From Petrolisthes cinctipes (taxonomy: Eukaryota; Arthropoda; Malacostraca; Decapoda; Porcellanidae), in NCBI GenBank assembly GCA_033782935.1, contig JAWQEG010000286.1, positions 509,501 to 573,500 of the forward strand: a DNA stretch of 64,000 bases, read 5' to 3'. Both the position numbers and the translations under genes were made by a program. The notes below the pieces were generated by a model. That model was not told the origin of the DNA. It saw only the letters and a list, made by a program, of their open reading frames with translations, and did not search any database. How positions within the stretch are numbered: the first letter of the stretch is position 1; each line of letters starts with the position of its first letter. Below are positions 23,466 through 33,655 of this stretch, piece by piece.

Positions 23466-23570
23466 TAGGAATAAATGGCACTGGAAACAATGGCACAGGA
23501 ATAAATGGCACCAGAAAAAATGGCACAGGAAAATATGGCACATTTTTTAGCATAGGAAAAAATGGCACAC
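23466..23570. repeat. MULE left terminal inverted repeat (inner part), unit 1
   Basis: Repeated AATAAATGGCAC/AAAAATGGCACAGG units are the reverse complement of 26055-26130. The outermost bases differ from the right end, probably because of the Gypsy insertion. Confidence 0.75.
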
Positions 23571-23756
23571 TTTTCATCATTTACAGTAATTACAGGTATG
23601 AATTGGGTTTCGAATATTTCGTCATCATGAAACAACACTAATAATCGGAACCCTTCTTTCTAACATTTGGTCATTGTAACACCCCTATTTTATATGTATT
23701 GTTATTTAGGAAATTTACGGGTATTATATATTTATATGTATTAGAATAGGTTTTTA

Positions 23757-23920
23757 GTGTAAGATTGTAGGGAGTAGCCAGGCTGAGATTATCACTGACG
23801 AATAATCTCGGTGGTGGGCTTCTTCAACACAAAATGAGTGTAAGATTGTAGGGAGTAGCCAGGCTGAGATTATCACTGACGAATAATCTCGGTGGTGCTC
23901 GGGCTTCTTCAACACAAAAA
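23757..23920. repeat. Tandem duplication of a hairpin-forming 80-bp unit, unit 1
   Basis: Two adjacent copies of about 80 bp begin AGTGTAAGATTGTAGGGAGT. Each contains GAGATTAT, a 9-nt loop CACTGACGA, and ATAATCTC, a perfect 8-bp hairpin. Unit 2 has the same pair at about 61710-61873. Confidence 0.85.
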
Positions 23921-24431
23921 TGTTAATATGAGGAAAATAGAATTAATGATTATAGTTAGGAAAATAGGTTAAAGAGAGGAATAATTGAAACTTAGGTAGA
24001 TTGATAGGAATAGAGAAATACGTGGTGATTAAAGAGGTGAATGTAAAATAATTTATTGGAGACAGGGAATAACCTGCATTTATAATTATAATGTATAATT
24101 ACGAAGCTAACATTCCTATACTGTTACCGGCATTTAATTGTAACTTACTTAGAAAATTAATTAGATTAGTTAGGGACTAAAATCGGGACAGTACATTTTC
24201 TTGTTGGCGGAACAATACATGCCTTGAATATGTAAATTACAGTAATATAAAACTTTAAACAAGGGAGAAAGCAATGTATTTGAGCTCAATAATATGTTTA
24301 AATCATGTTATGTAATTATATACACCAGTAAGGGTGGAACTGATAGAAATGCCCGAAAATGAGATGAGTTGGTCACTACTTTGCTTAATTAATTAAGAGA
24401 GTGAGAGTGGGGGAGATGACGAGGCAGTACC

Positions 24432-24478
24432 ATGCGTTGCTTCTTCCTCATTCTGGTCTCGTCTCTGCTGGGTGACAG
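24432..24478 (+). other. Possible signal-peptide mini-exon inside the MULE, unit 1
   Basis: ATG opens 15 complete codons giving a hydrophobic MRCFFLILVSSLLGD, then the sequence runs directly into GTAAGAG, a good splice donor. This looks like a signal-peptide-coding first exon. No downstream exon was identified. It is identical in unit 2 (ATG near 62386). It may be chance or part of an LTR leader. Confidence 0.3.
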
Positions 24479-25390
24479 GTAAGAGCTCAAACTCGCTCTC
24501 ATCATAAATATTGTATTGTGAATATAGTGTGGTGATTCTATTAGTCCCGTGATGGGATATAACTAACTAAAAAATATTGTGTGTTCACATTCAGACATAG
24601 TAAGTAAAGTAAGTTTTTTTTTTTCAAGCTCTTGCTGATCTCGTCAACTGGGGTGACAGCCAATATAGCATTCTCCCTTGGTGTTTAGTGAACCACGTGG
24701 TACCAAAGAAAATTAAGAACATTTGCTGGCAGTTTTATATTATTTCATTATTATAGTATTGAGATTAGGATGTGATTTTTTTTTATTGTATTAACTATAT
24801 TTCGGCCTTGTTGTAATATTTTGTTTATATGTACTTAGCTCTGTCAACTGGCGAGACGAGGAATGGTTCCGGTCCTAGTTGACAGAAATTGGGAGTAGGA
24901 AATATTAGCAAGGGAGGGGGGAACAGAAATTATCTTTGTATTGTTTTGTGTTCGCATAATAGGTTGATAAAAATAAACGAGTTTTTAATTGTCTGAGTAT
25001 TCTCGTCACCGATATAACAAATAGACTGTGTTCCTTTATAGATAGTAGTAGATTATTAATACCAATCACTGATCGTACCCCCGTTAGAACTGTAGTCTGG
25101 GTTGCTTACTCACGCGCCTAAATAAGCTAACGCTACGCTACCCTTCCGGTGTGTGCTCACTTGGTTCCTCTGATCAACTTTGGTCTAATGGTGGCAGCGT
25201 ATACCTCGTACTGAGAAGGGACTGAACTCGTCCTGTTCCTCATCAGTCTCTTGTTCTTTTTTTTTCCAGACCGGGTTGATCCAGCTATAGGATAGAGTAG
25301 TAGCATACACTGGTGGCTTTTTGTTTTGTTGAAGGCAGTGGGTTTTTGTGCTCCTCCCAGAGTAAAGTAAGGGAACAAAAATACCCGTTT

Positions 25391-25877
25391 TTACATCATC
25401 ATGAAACATCCTGCAACACAAGACCCAAGACACTTATGAGGAACTTTTCAAGGCAGTTCTTGAGAAATGTGCGTAATACCACCTGTATCCAGACCCTTCA
25501 ACTGTTATGCTTGACTTGGAACAAACAACTCTACAACCCATCACAACAGTTCTCGGAACAGAAGTTGTCATTCGTTGTTGTTTGTACCATCTGACACAGT
25601 CATCATGGAGGAAAATACAAGAGCTACTGAAGGGCTGGCAACTGTCTACAAGGAAAATGAGGAAATAAAGTTGTTCTGTGGTATGGTAGACAGCTTAGCT
25701 TTTCTTCCTCTCGAGGATGTTTCTGCTGGCATGAATTTTCTCAAAAACAACACACCAGAGGGCATGGAGTCTTTCGTCACCTACTTCAATCTGACATATT
25801 GTACAGCCATGGGTGATAGAGGTGGACCAGGGTCCAAAGAATGTTGGAGAGCAAATGAGCAGTGTTTGAACAAGTGA
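25391..25877 (+). pseudogene. MULE transposase remnant, unit 1
   Basis: Two overlapping frames carry the MULE transposase core. One reads HKTQDTYEELFKAVLEK, then a stop (TAA at about 25466), then VMLDLEQTTLQPITTVLGTE and VVIRCCLYHLTQSSWRKIQE (the CxxH-type MULE block). The second frame (25575-25877) continues with YKENEEIKLFCGMVDSLAFL and FLKNNTPEGMESFVTYF. A frameshift at about 25630 separates them. The catalytic region is incomplete, so it is inactive. The family is assigned from remembered MULE proteins. Confidence 0.7.
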
Positions 25878-26054
25878 ATTTTCCAAACCATTCTCAACGT
25901 TGAAAGAGGTTTGGAAGACTCACTTTTTCGAACTCTGTTCAGTTGCTCTCCAACACTCCTTGTACCCTGGTCCAGCACTCTCAGCCATGGCTGTACGTAA
26001 CGGGCACTTATCAAAATGTAAAGACATTAAATGTTAACACATTTTAGTTGAGTC

Positions 26055-26152
26055 TACTGTGCCATTTTTTCCTATGCTGAAAAATGTGCCATAATTTCCT
26101 GTGCCATTTTTTCTGGTGCCATTTATTCCTGTCCCATTTTTTTCTGTCTACC
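26055..26152. repeat. MULE right terminal inverted repeat, unit 1
   Basis: GTGCCATTTTTTCCTATGC, TGTGCCAT and GGTGCCATTTATTCCTG blocks mirror the left repeat at 23466-23570. The outer end is CTGTCTACC, followed by the CAGTCAGTG duplication. Confidence 0.8.
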
Positions 26153-26320
26153 CAGTCAGTGTTTGCTCCAACCGCCATTGCTCTGTCAGGTCAACCAGGT
26201 CTCTCTCTCTCTCTCTCTCTCTCTTAGTTATTAGTTTGCCATAGTCATTTATTCCTCCCATCTTTATTTATTGAATTATATCTGTTGTGTCCTTTTCACA
26301 TTCCATTTTGTTCATTGCAA
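26153..26320 (+). repeat. Target duplication and right half of repeat R1
   Basis: CAGTCAGTG (26153-26161) is followed by R1 sequence, reverse complement of about 4545-4715, including a (TC)n tract at 26202-26224. It then joins LINE-A. Confidence 0.75.
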
Positions 26321-26324
26321 TGGC

Positions 26325-28988
26325 AATGGTGGTGGGAGTAAAGAGGAAAAAACAAAGAATGTGTGATAGATATCACTAGAGGTTAGTAAGGAAATAGAAA
26401 CATAGTAGTAGTGTACAAGTTCCTGGGCTCAACCAGGTTGCTGCCATGTTTATTTTAAGTTTCAAGCTTAATATTCTCTTTCTTTTTCACTGCCTATCTA
26501 TTCAATATGCTTATTTGCCACCGTCTATCTATTTATTTGTTTTCTTGTCACCGTCTATTTCTTCATTTTATTCTCTCTCACTCTCCAATTTTCCCTCTCT
26601 CATTGTATATTATTTATTATTCAATTACTCTTATTTTTGTCATTACTACTTTATTTTTAAATTTATTTTATTTTTTTGTTTTTTATTTTTTTTTGTATTT
26701 ATATCATTGACATTTTTTTTTATACAAAAGAGGCACTCTTTTTTTTTTTTTTTTTTGTCTCGGGTACATCTCATCTTTTTATTATATCTATTTAAATATA
26801 TATTTATATATTTCATTTTTATTCGTTTATTTATTTATTCTTGGAGGGCCAGTTCACTTTTTTTGTGTCCCAGTCACACTTCTTCTTTATATTTTATCTA
26901 TTTATTATTATTTGTTTTTTCTTTTATTTGGAGGGACAGTTCACTTTTTTGTTTCCTAGTTACTTCTCATCTTTTTATTTTAGTTATTAATTTTTTTTTT
27001 ATCATTATTGGAGGGCCAGTTCACTTTTTTGTGTCCCGGCTATACCTCTTCTTTTTATTTTATTCATTTATTTATCTATTTATTAATATTTGTTTTTTTC
27101 TTCTATTTGGAGGGCCAGTTCACTTTTTTGTCTCCTAGTTACTCCTCATCTTTATTTTTTTTTTATTTATTTTTTTTTTTTGACGGCCAGTTCACTTTTT
27201 TTGTGTCCAGGTTACACCTCAACTTTTTTTGTTTCTCTTTTTAATAATAGTATGTACAGAATTTTACACAGTTTTGTCTATGTCCACATAAAATCTTTTA
27301 GCTAAGTTATATTATTCATTGTCAATTATATGTAAATAACTTATAGGGAACCAGTTATTCTGTTTGGTTCCCTCATAGTTAGTTGTTAGTCCATATAAGT
27401 TATTATTAAGTTCTAGTGCTGTTATTTTTCTCCAAATATCTATTGCTCTATTCACTAATAGTTCTTTTATTTTTGGTAAATTAGCTCGGTTGTGTAGTTC
27501 TTCATTGCTTACTATATCAGGGTATTTTATGTTAAATTAATGAATCTTATTGCCTTATTTTGGATTATTTGAAGTGAATATAAGTTATAATTTTTCATGG
27601 CTACTTGTGGAATTGGTGGGTATTCTATTATTGATCTCATTAATGCTAAATACAATTTTCTCTTATTTCTTGCAGTTAGTCCATTAGATTTGTATAATCT
27701 AGTATGTATGTGGTTTAATTTATTAATATTATCTGATATAAAGGTTTTATAACCTGTTCTGGTTATGTTCAGTCCAAGTACAGTACCTTCGGTTGCATAC
27801 TCATATATTTCACCATCTGCCACTACTGGAGCTGAGGTTGTTCTACCTATAGGTATTATTTTGAATTTAGTTGCATTTGTCTGGATTTTCCATTTCTTTT
27901 CGTAGTTATTTATGCTTTCAATAGCGTTTTTTGTGTGCATTGATAAAAGTTCTTTTGTTTTCCCTGGATATGCTACTATTTGTGTGATATCGTCTGCAAA
28001 TACAACATATTCGCTGTATGGTGTAGGTTGTGGCATGTCTGAAGTATAAAAAATAAAAAGGGTTGGTGAAAGACATCCTCCTTGAGGAACTCCACTTTCT
28101 AATTCAAATGGTGGTCCCAGGTAATGTCCTATTTGTATGTATACTTGTCTATCCGTTAAATAATCACAGAGGATTTGTTTCATATATGATGGTAGTGTTG
28201 TTCTTAATATTTTATATTTTAAACCTATGTGCCAAACTTTTGTCAAATGCTTTTTTGATATCTCTTAAAATTAAGTTAACATGATCTTTGTTTGCTTTCA
28301 CCCTTGCTATATCATCAGTGATGATTGTTAATGCGGTTTGTGTTCCTCTGTTTTTCCTAAATCCGTGTTGTCTTGTGTTTAGTAAATTGTTGTTCTCTAA
28401 ATATGTAAGTAGTCTATTGTTTATGATTTTTTCAAATAGTTTTCCGGTTACTTCTAATAAAGATATTGGTCTGTAGTTAATGATTGCTTTATTGTCCTTT
28501 CCTTCCTTAGGGATGAAAATCATTTTTGTCTTTTTTAGTTCATCAGGAAAGTATCCTGCTGATAATGACGCATTATATATGTTTAGTAGTTTATCAATCC
28601 CATTTTCTGGTAGATTCATTAATATGTTTTTAGTAATACCTGTTAATCCTGGTGTTTTTTCTTTAAATGTTCTCAAATTATGTAGTAGTTCTACTTCTGT
28701 TATTTTTCCTGCATCTGGTATTATCTCTAGGTCAACTCTTTCATTTGGTGTTGTCTTTAATTTTATCTTGCATCCATTCCTTTATTGTATTTTCATGTTC
28801 CTCATCAAAATTCTCATTTTCTTCTTCAGTGATTTTAAAAACTTGACTCCACATATTTCTGAAGGCTTTCTCCTTTTTATCATTTTCATAGATTTTGTTT
28901 CCATTGGTATCCTTAACATATGGGGTTTTAGTTTTTTCCTTTCCATCTAGTTGATTTATTTGCCTCCAACTATAGTGTAAGTAATGAA
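26325..28988 (-). mobile_element. LINE-A (Jockey-like), 5'-truncated, unit 2
   Basis: Partner of 1495-3990. The 3' UTR (about 26440-27300) has five full copies of the GGCCAGTTCAC unit, starting near 26847, 26934, 27013, 27112 and 27184, against three in unit 1. RT and linker follow to about 28970. The 5' end abuts an AT/GT microsatellite at 28990-29018. Confidence 0.8.
27527..28676 (-). pseudogene. LINE-A reverse transcriptase, unit 2
   Basis: Frames 28676-28212 (GYFPDELKKTKMIFIPKEGK, YRPISLLEVTGKLFEKIINN) and 28246-27527 (SGVPQGGCLSPTLF, VVFADDITQIV) overlap but differ by a frameshift near 28240. The catalytic FADD is intact, unlike unit 1. A stop after FINLT truncates the C-terminus at 27527. 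Confidence 0.85.
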
Positions 28989-28989
28989 A

Positions 28990-29018
28990 GTATATATATA
29001 TATATATATGTGTGTGTG
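28990..29018. repeat. (AT)n-(GT)n microsatellite at left edge of the unit 2-specific segment
   Basis: AT repeats pass into GTGTGTGTG. With the AT tract at 35581-35605 it brackets 6.6 kb that unit 1 lacks. Confidence 0.9.
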
Positions 29019-29228
29019 GCTTGCATTAACCAGTGTTCAAACACATTTACACATTTTCATAGAAAGCAGATGACTGTAGTGATCATATTCATTCACTACA
29101 CACTACAGACACGCATGCTCAACATTTCTAACAATAATCCATGTCAGTTTGAGGATTAAGGAACTGTAACCACCATGGAGGTAGTACTACCTCCATGGTA
29201 ACCACAGGGATTGGACAGGACACACCTG
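29019..29228. other. Flanking sequence left of the Harbinger
   Basis: Unique DNA without a gene. It holds a perfect 28-bp palindrome at 29172-29199 and ends in CTG, the probable 3-bp target duplication. Confidence 0.6.
29172..29199. repeat. Perfect 28-bp palindrome
   Basis: ACCATGGAGGTAGT followed by its exact reverse complement, with no spacer. It contains two CCATGG sites and could form a 14-bp cruciform arm. Function unknown. Confidence 0.95.
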
Positions 29229-29420
29229 GGGCCGGATTCTCAAAACGGTTCTTAACTTAGGACATCCTATCTCATTTGGGACGTCCTATCTCACTTAGGA
29301 CGTCCGATCTTAGGAACAGTTTAGGACATCCTATTTCGTGTCGTAAGTCCCGATACTAAAAACATTTTTCGGACGTCCTAAACTGTTCCTAACCACTTGG
29401 GACGTCCTATTCCTCTAGGA

Positions 29421-30393
29421 CAGTGTTGCAAGTGGGGAAAATATAAATGTATCCAAAAACGTATCCAAAATATACAAAACGTATCCAAATAATGTAAAAT
29501 AGTATCCAAAAGGTATCCAATATTTTTTCTTAAAAAAAATGCATTCTAGTTAATGAGGAATGTGCTTTAAAATAAGTAATAATTCTTACCGTCTATTTAG
29601 ACATCATACGGTTGGCTGCCAAGTTGCTATGTGCTGCCTGGTGACGGACTCACGGAGAATGGTTGTACACTACAAATTTGGAGCGAAACTTAAACTACTG
29701 TTTGGGTCTTCCAAGAACATTATTTATTTAAGTATTTAAACCTATGAGCGCGCGAATCTACACTCCTAAAAATAGCACGTTCCAAAAGAGCGTCATTGTA
29801 CAGAATGTATTAATTTAAGTGCAATACAAACTATTAATAAAAAAAATCTTTAAACTAAAGAAGCACAAATTATGATAGTACAATATTGCACACTTATTTC
29901 TCCATGTCCTCAATGGCAGCCTGTATTTGACTAGCGCCAGTTTAAGAGAGACATTCCTTTAAAATCCACCAATCACTTAGAAAGATCAACACTCCGTGGA
30001 CCGTGACTCTGTCAGAGCTCTACCCTCTCTGCCTCTCATGATCTCATCCCTCCTCTCACCCGAACAGAACGCGTCCACGAGCGGCGACGAGCCCGCGGCA
30101 TGTTTACTCCCCCAGAGTCCCCGCTCGGTGCTCACGAAACAGTTACCCTATCATTCAATTGGGAGCGATATAGTAATTATGAGTATTGATTGGTGTTCAC
30201 TTTTTCGTAAAAAATAATGACTGTAAGCAAATTAATATTAAAAAGTATCCAATTCTCTAATAAAAATAGCAAAACGTATCCATTTTTGTCCTCCTCATTC
30301 AATTTCGTATCCTTTTGTCCAGCGTCGTAAAAACGTATCAGTAACATCAAAAAGTATCCAAAGGATACTTTCGTATCCATACTTGCAACCCTG
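29421..30393. mobile_element. hAT-like non-autonomous element nested in the Harbinger
   Basis: The termini CAGTGTTGCAAGT and ACTTGCAACCCTG form an imperfect inverted repeat. The 8-bp direct repeat CTCTAGGA flanks both ends (29413-29420 and 30394-30401), as expected for hAT. AACGTATCCAAA-type subterminal repeats line both ends. The middle (about 29990-30150) is unusually GC-rich. No transposase is seen. Confidence 0.85.
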
Positions 30394-30633
30394 CTCTAGG
30401 ACCTCGGAAAACCTTCAGCCAATCAGGTGGCGTCTTTCAAGTGTATCAAGCCAATAGAAAGCAATGAATGCCACTGTGCCAATAAGGATCCTATCAGCTG
30501 TGTTGTGTAAACATAAAGGGACGCTGGGAGGTGTGACATAGTGCCTGCAGCCTTATCTCTCTCATATCGCCCGCAAAGAGACTGTCAGCATCAGTGGTAA
30601 CTTCGCACTAAGTTTTGAAGCCATCATTCTTCC

Positions 30634-33600
30634 ATGTCACCACCAGAGAAGAAAAGAACAGCTGCGAACTTCACAGACGAAGAGTTACTGATGATGCTGC
30701 AAGAAATGGCAACAAGGAAGACAGTGAAAATGGGTGTATTATCCTCTGAAATAACTGCTAAAGAGAAAGACAATGAGTGGAGGGCAGTCACCGAGTCTGT
30801 GAACAGCATTAGCAGAGTCTCGAGGGATGTGCAGGAAGTTAAGAAAAAAATCAGAACTTTCAGTTCCGACGAGAAAAAGAAGGCAGCCAAGGAAAGGAGT
30901 GAAATTAGAGTGACAGGTAAGTCCTTACATCATTGAAAATTGATGTTCATAATAACCATTAAATATTAGTTTCTCTATGGTATTTATTTACTGTATTGCC
31001 ATTGTGTAGTAGATTGTTTCTTCCATTGTTACTCACTAGTAGACCTATATGGACCTTTCTTCCTAACGGTTTGCCCCAGTTAGGTCCCGGTAGTCTGCTG
31101 TGGTTCTGAGGTTTGGTTAGGTCAGGCTAATTCCCAAAACCTGACTTGGGAAAAACATATTAGAGAACTGCATTAGAGCAAATATTTTCAGTTGTTCTTG
31201 CATTATACTTTTAATAGTGTGCATTATAGAATTTGTTAACTCAGCCTATATACATTAGGTTAGGTATGTAATTTAAGAAAAGCATGATACAGTACTAAAA
31301 ATTTACCGGAAATTTTGGGTACAATATGTAGGCTACCTTAAGTGATCATTAAATATGATGTAGGATAGTTTTAGGAATTCCATCTACTAATGTAATGTAT
31401 TGAGAAAGATTGGCAGAATTATACTTCACAATACAGAAAGAAATTAAGCATTCAAGAAGCTCAATACAGTATACTGTACTAGAGTTTGACTACTTAAAGC
31501 AATGCTGCAACGATACTACTGTTCATCTTAGATATGACTGTAATTTCATGGCTTTTACAGGTGGTGGAATCCCTGACACAAAGGACTGGAAGCCTACAGA
31601 GGAGGCAATGCTTGCTCTCTTAGAGACAGAGACTATTGAGGGGATCTCTGGCCCCTTCGAAAGCGAGGACATCACTGCTGGTAAATTTGACTAATTTTTA
31701 CGGAGTGCATATTGTGACTATGTTCTCTCACAGAAGATAATGGAAGGGCTGTGTAGGGAATTGTCATGCTTTCCTCGGTGACTTTGTATTGTTAGGCCAG
31801 GTACGTTAAGGTCTAAAATAACTTATAGAGTGTGGTGGAATGCAAGGCCCCAATTCTGTACTGTATTTGTGTCTTTTTTTATGCATGCAGCATTATGGTT
31901 ATTATGTGTTGTTTGTTACTACAAAAGCTCAAAGTAAACATGTTGCATTAGTACTGGATATACTGTTGCATAACACCGCACATATTATTGTTACAGATGA
32001 GCCTCTGCCATCGACCTCTGCTGGTAGTGTTGTCAGACCCATGCCGTTGACAGGGACACTTGATGAGCATGCACCACAACCCAGTAAGTAGATGCATAAT
32101 TGGTAGTGAAGATGTTATTGAGCTTAGCTGATGTTCATTATGTAATCTTCAGTAGGTTGACGAGATGCAATACATACTGTATTGAAGATGTTGTTCACCA
32201 GTGGTTCTCAATCTTTTTTCAGTGATGGCACCCTGAATTTATATAATCCTTTCTGTGGCACCCCTTTTTCACCATCATCCCTCCTCACATGAATTACCTT
32301 TTGATATACAATTGTACCTGTTTAAATTACTTTAATTGATTATTTAAAATTATTATCCATACTCAAACCAAAATTAACATATGGTACAGTACATGCCCAA
32401 ACATAGAACTGATCAGTAGAATTATATTCAGAATATTAGAAGTAGATTAATTTAAGAGTTATAAATGCAGACTAGCATAAAAAGAAGAAAAAAAAGGCAT
32501 GATAATCACTGATAATCAAATAAGCAAAACAAACAAAAGCTAACCTGATTTAGTGAGATACATGTGGTTACATTTGGTTACGCAAGGAGTACTATTACAT
32601 TCTATTGCCGTTATTATTATTATTATTATTATTACAAGTGTGCAAAAGGAAATATCTACCTATATTTTAGAAAAATATTAGAGCGAGTACCTTCCTACAC
32701 CGACAATTAATTATAGGCAGACTGATACAAACAGTTTTACAAATGTACCTTGAGATGATCTAGCCAAGACAAAATTCATGACAATCTTGTGGCACCCCTA
32801 GGCACTGTCCATGGCACCCCAGGGTGCTGCGGCACCCGTGAGAACCACTGTTGTACACAATAATCAGCAGATGCAGAATGGTGATGTAGGTAACTTACGT
32901 TTGTTTTCTCTTGCTGTTCAGACCAAGAGTGATTGTATTTATATATGTTGGGTGACATTGAAATGTATGTACAGTATTACCAAAGGAACTGCAATGCAGA
33001 CAGGAGACTTTGAGGAAGAAGCAGTAAGGAAGAAAAAACTTAAAGGAGAAAGGCGGCCCCGTGTTTAGTGCCCCCACTATGCATCGCAGTTCCTTTTTCA
33101 TTGTAACCATATTACATAAACACCACAGCATTTCTTATTGTTACAGATGAGCCTCAGTCTACCTCTGGTGCTGCTAAAGCCAGGCCATTGTCAACGACGT
33201 TTCACCTGGAACCCTCTACCTCCTGGGACAATCAGGGACTTGAAGATATTTTGGTGGCAGGAGTAGATGACACAACACGCCACTCTACAATGTCTGTGGA
33301 GTCATCCCAGTCACTGTCTGCAGAACATATTGACTTTGAGAGTTCAGGCCCGTTAGAAAATATCCAAAGTCACGAACCATCAGGCAACATCACCATTCCC
33401 CAGAATGTGACTTTTGACGACCATGCCTACTCTAGATCACCACCTCCAGTATCAAGTATGAGGGCAAGTAGATCTCAGAGTCGTGGCACCAGTAGCCGTG
33501 TTGGCAGCCGCCGTGCCAGTCCACAGCCCTGTATCGGTGACCAGATGCTGGCAGTACAGGGAGAAATTATGCAAGTGTTGAGAGGCAGCCTTCCAAGAAT

Positions 33601-33655
33601 TGCCTCTGCACTTGAAGAACTTACAGAGTTAGCCAACCGATATCAAAGGCCATAA
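30634..33655 (+). CDS. Harbinger Myb/SANT-like DNA-binding protein, four exons
   Basis: Exons 30634-30916, 31561-31680, 31997-32083 and 33147-33655 have GT donors (GTAAGTCC, GTAAATTT, GTAAGTAG) and AG acceptors (TTTTACAG, GTTACAG, GTTACAG). All three introns are in phase 1, and the joined frame is open for 332 codons. The N-terminus has a Myb/SANT-like region (FTDEELLMMLQEM, then VQEVKKKIRTFSSDEKKKAA). The middle is Ser/Pro-rich, and a hydrophobic heptad-like C-terminus (IMQVLRGSLPRIASALEEL) may oligomerise. Harbinger elements encode such a protein to bind DNA and help import the transposase. It appears intact although the transposase is not. The splice model is my prediction. Confidence 0.7.
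32199..32850. mobile_element. hAT-like MITE in intron 3 of the Myb/SANT-like gene
   Basis: The 5' end CAGTGGTTCTCAA and 3' end GAGAACCACTG are inverted repeats of the widespread hAT type, followed inward by GGCACCCC repeats. The 8-bp flanks TTGTTCAC (32191-32198) and TTGTACAC (32851-32858) differ by one base and fit a target duplication. It is 652 bp without a coding frame. Confidence 0.85.

Larger units (their letters stand above)
23677..25012. other. MULE internal segment with LTR-like features, unit 1
   Basis: This non-transposase stretch begins TGTAACACCCC and ends ATATAACA. It has an AATAAA-type signal (AAAATAAAC) near 24968, and TGGTGGCAGCG at 25190, which resembles a primer-binding site. 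It could be a solo LTR or a captured gene piece; no target duplication was found. A short frame at 24432-24478 encodes MRCFFLILVSSLLGD and stops at a GTAAGAG donor. The unit 2 copy starts near 61635. Confidence 0.4.
19413..26152 (+). mobile_element. MULE DNA transposon with nested Gypsy, unit 1
   Basis: The element is bounded by the direct repeat CAGTCAGTG at 19404-19412 and 26153-26161. The uninterrupted R1 repeat at about 4720-4730 has this motif once, which confirms a 9-bp target duplication, the size typical of Mutator-like elements. Terminal inverted repeats of about 100 bp built from ATGGCAC-containing units lie at 23466-23570 and 26055-26152. A Gypsy element (19420-23465) is inserted in the left terminus. 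MULE-derived DNA proper totals about 2.7 kb. Confidence 0.8.

Noticed and set aside
19413..23470. Target-site duplication of the Gypsy element
   Set aside because: Flanks ATGTA and TAGGA share only TA; no convincing 4-6 bp duplication could be shown.
23795..23830. Hammerhead ribozyme (CTGACGA core)
   Set aside because: The required GAAA core and the stem arrangement are missing; only a simple 8-bp hairpin is supported.
29996..30217. 73-residue frame in the hAT-like element
   Set aside because: No domain recognised, and it lies within a non-autonomous element; only the GC shift is reported.
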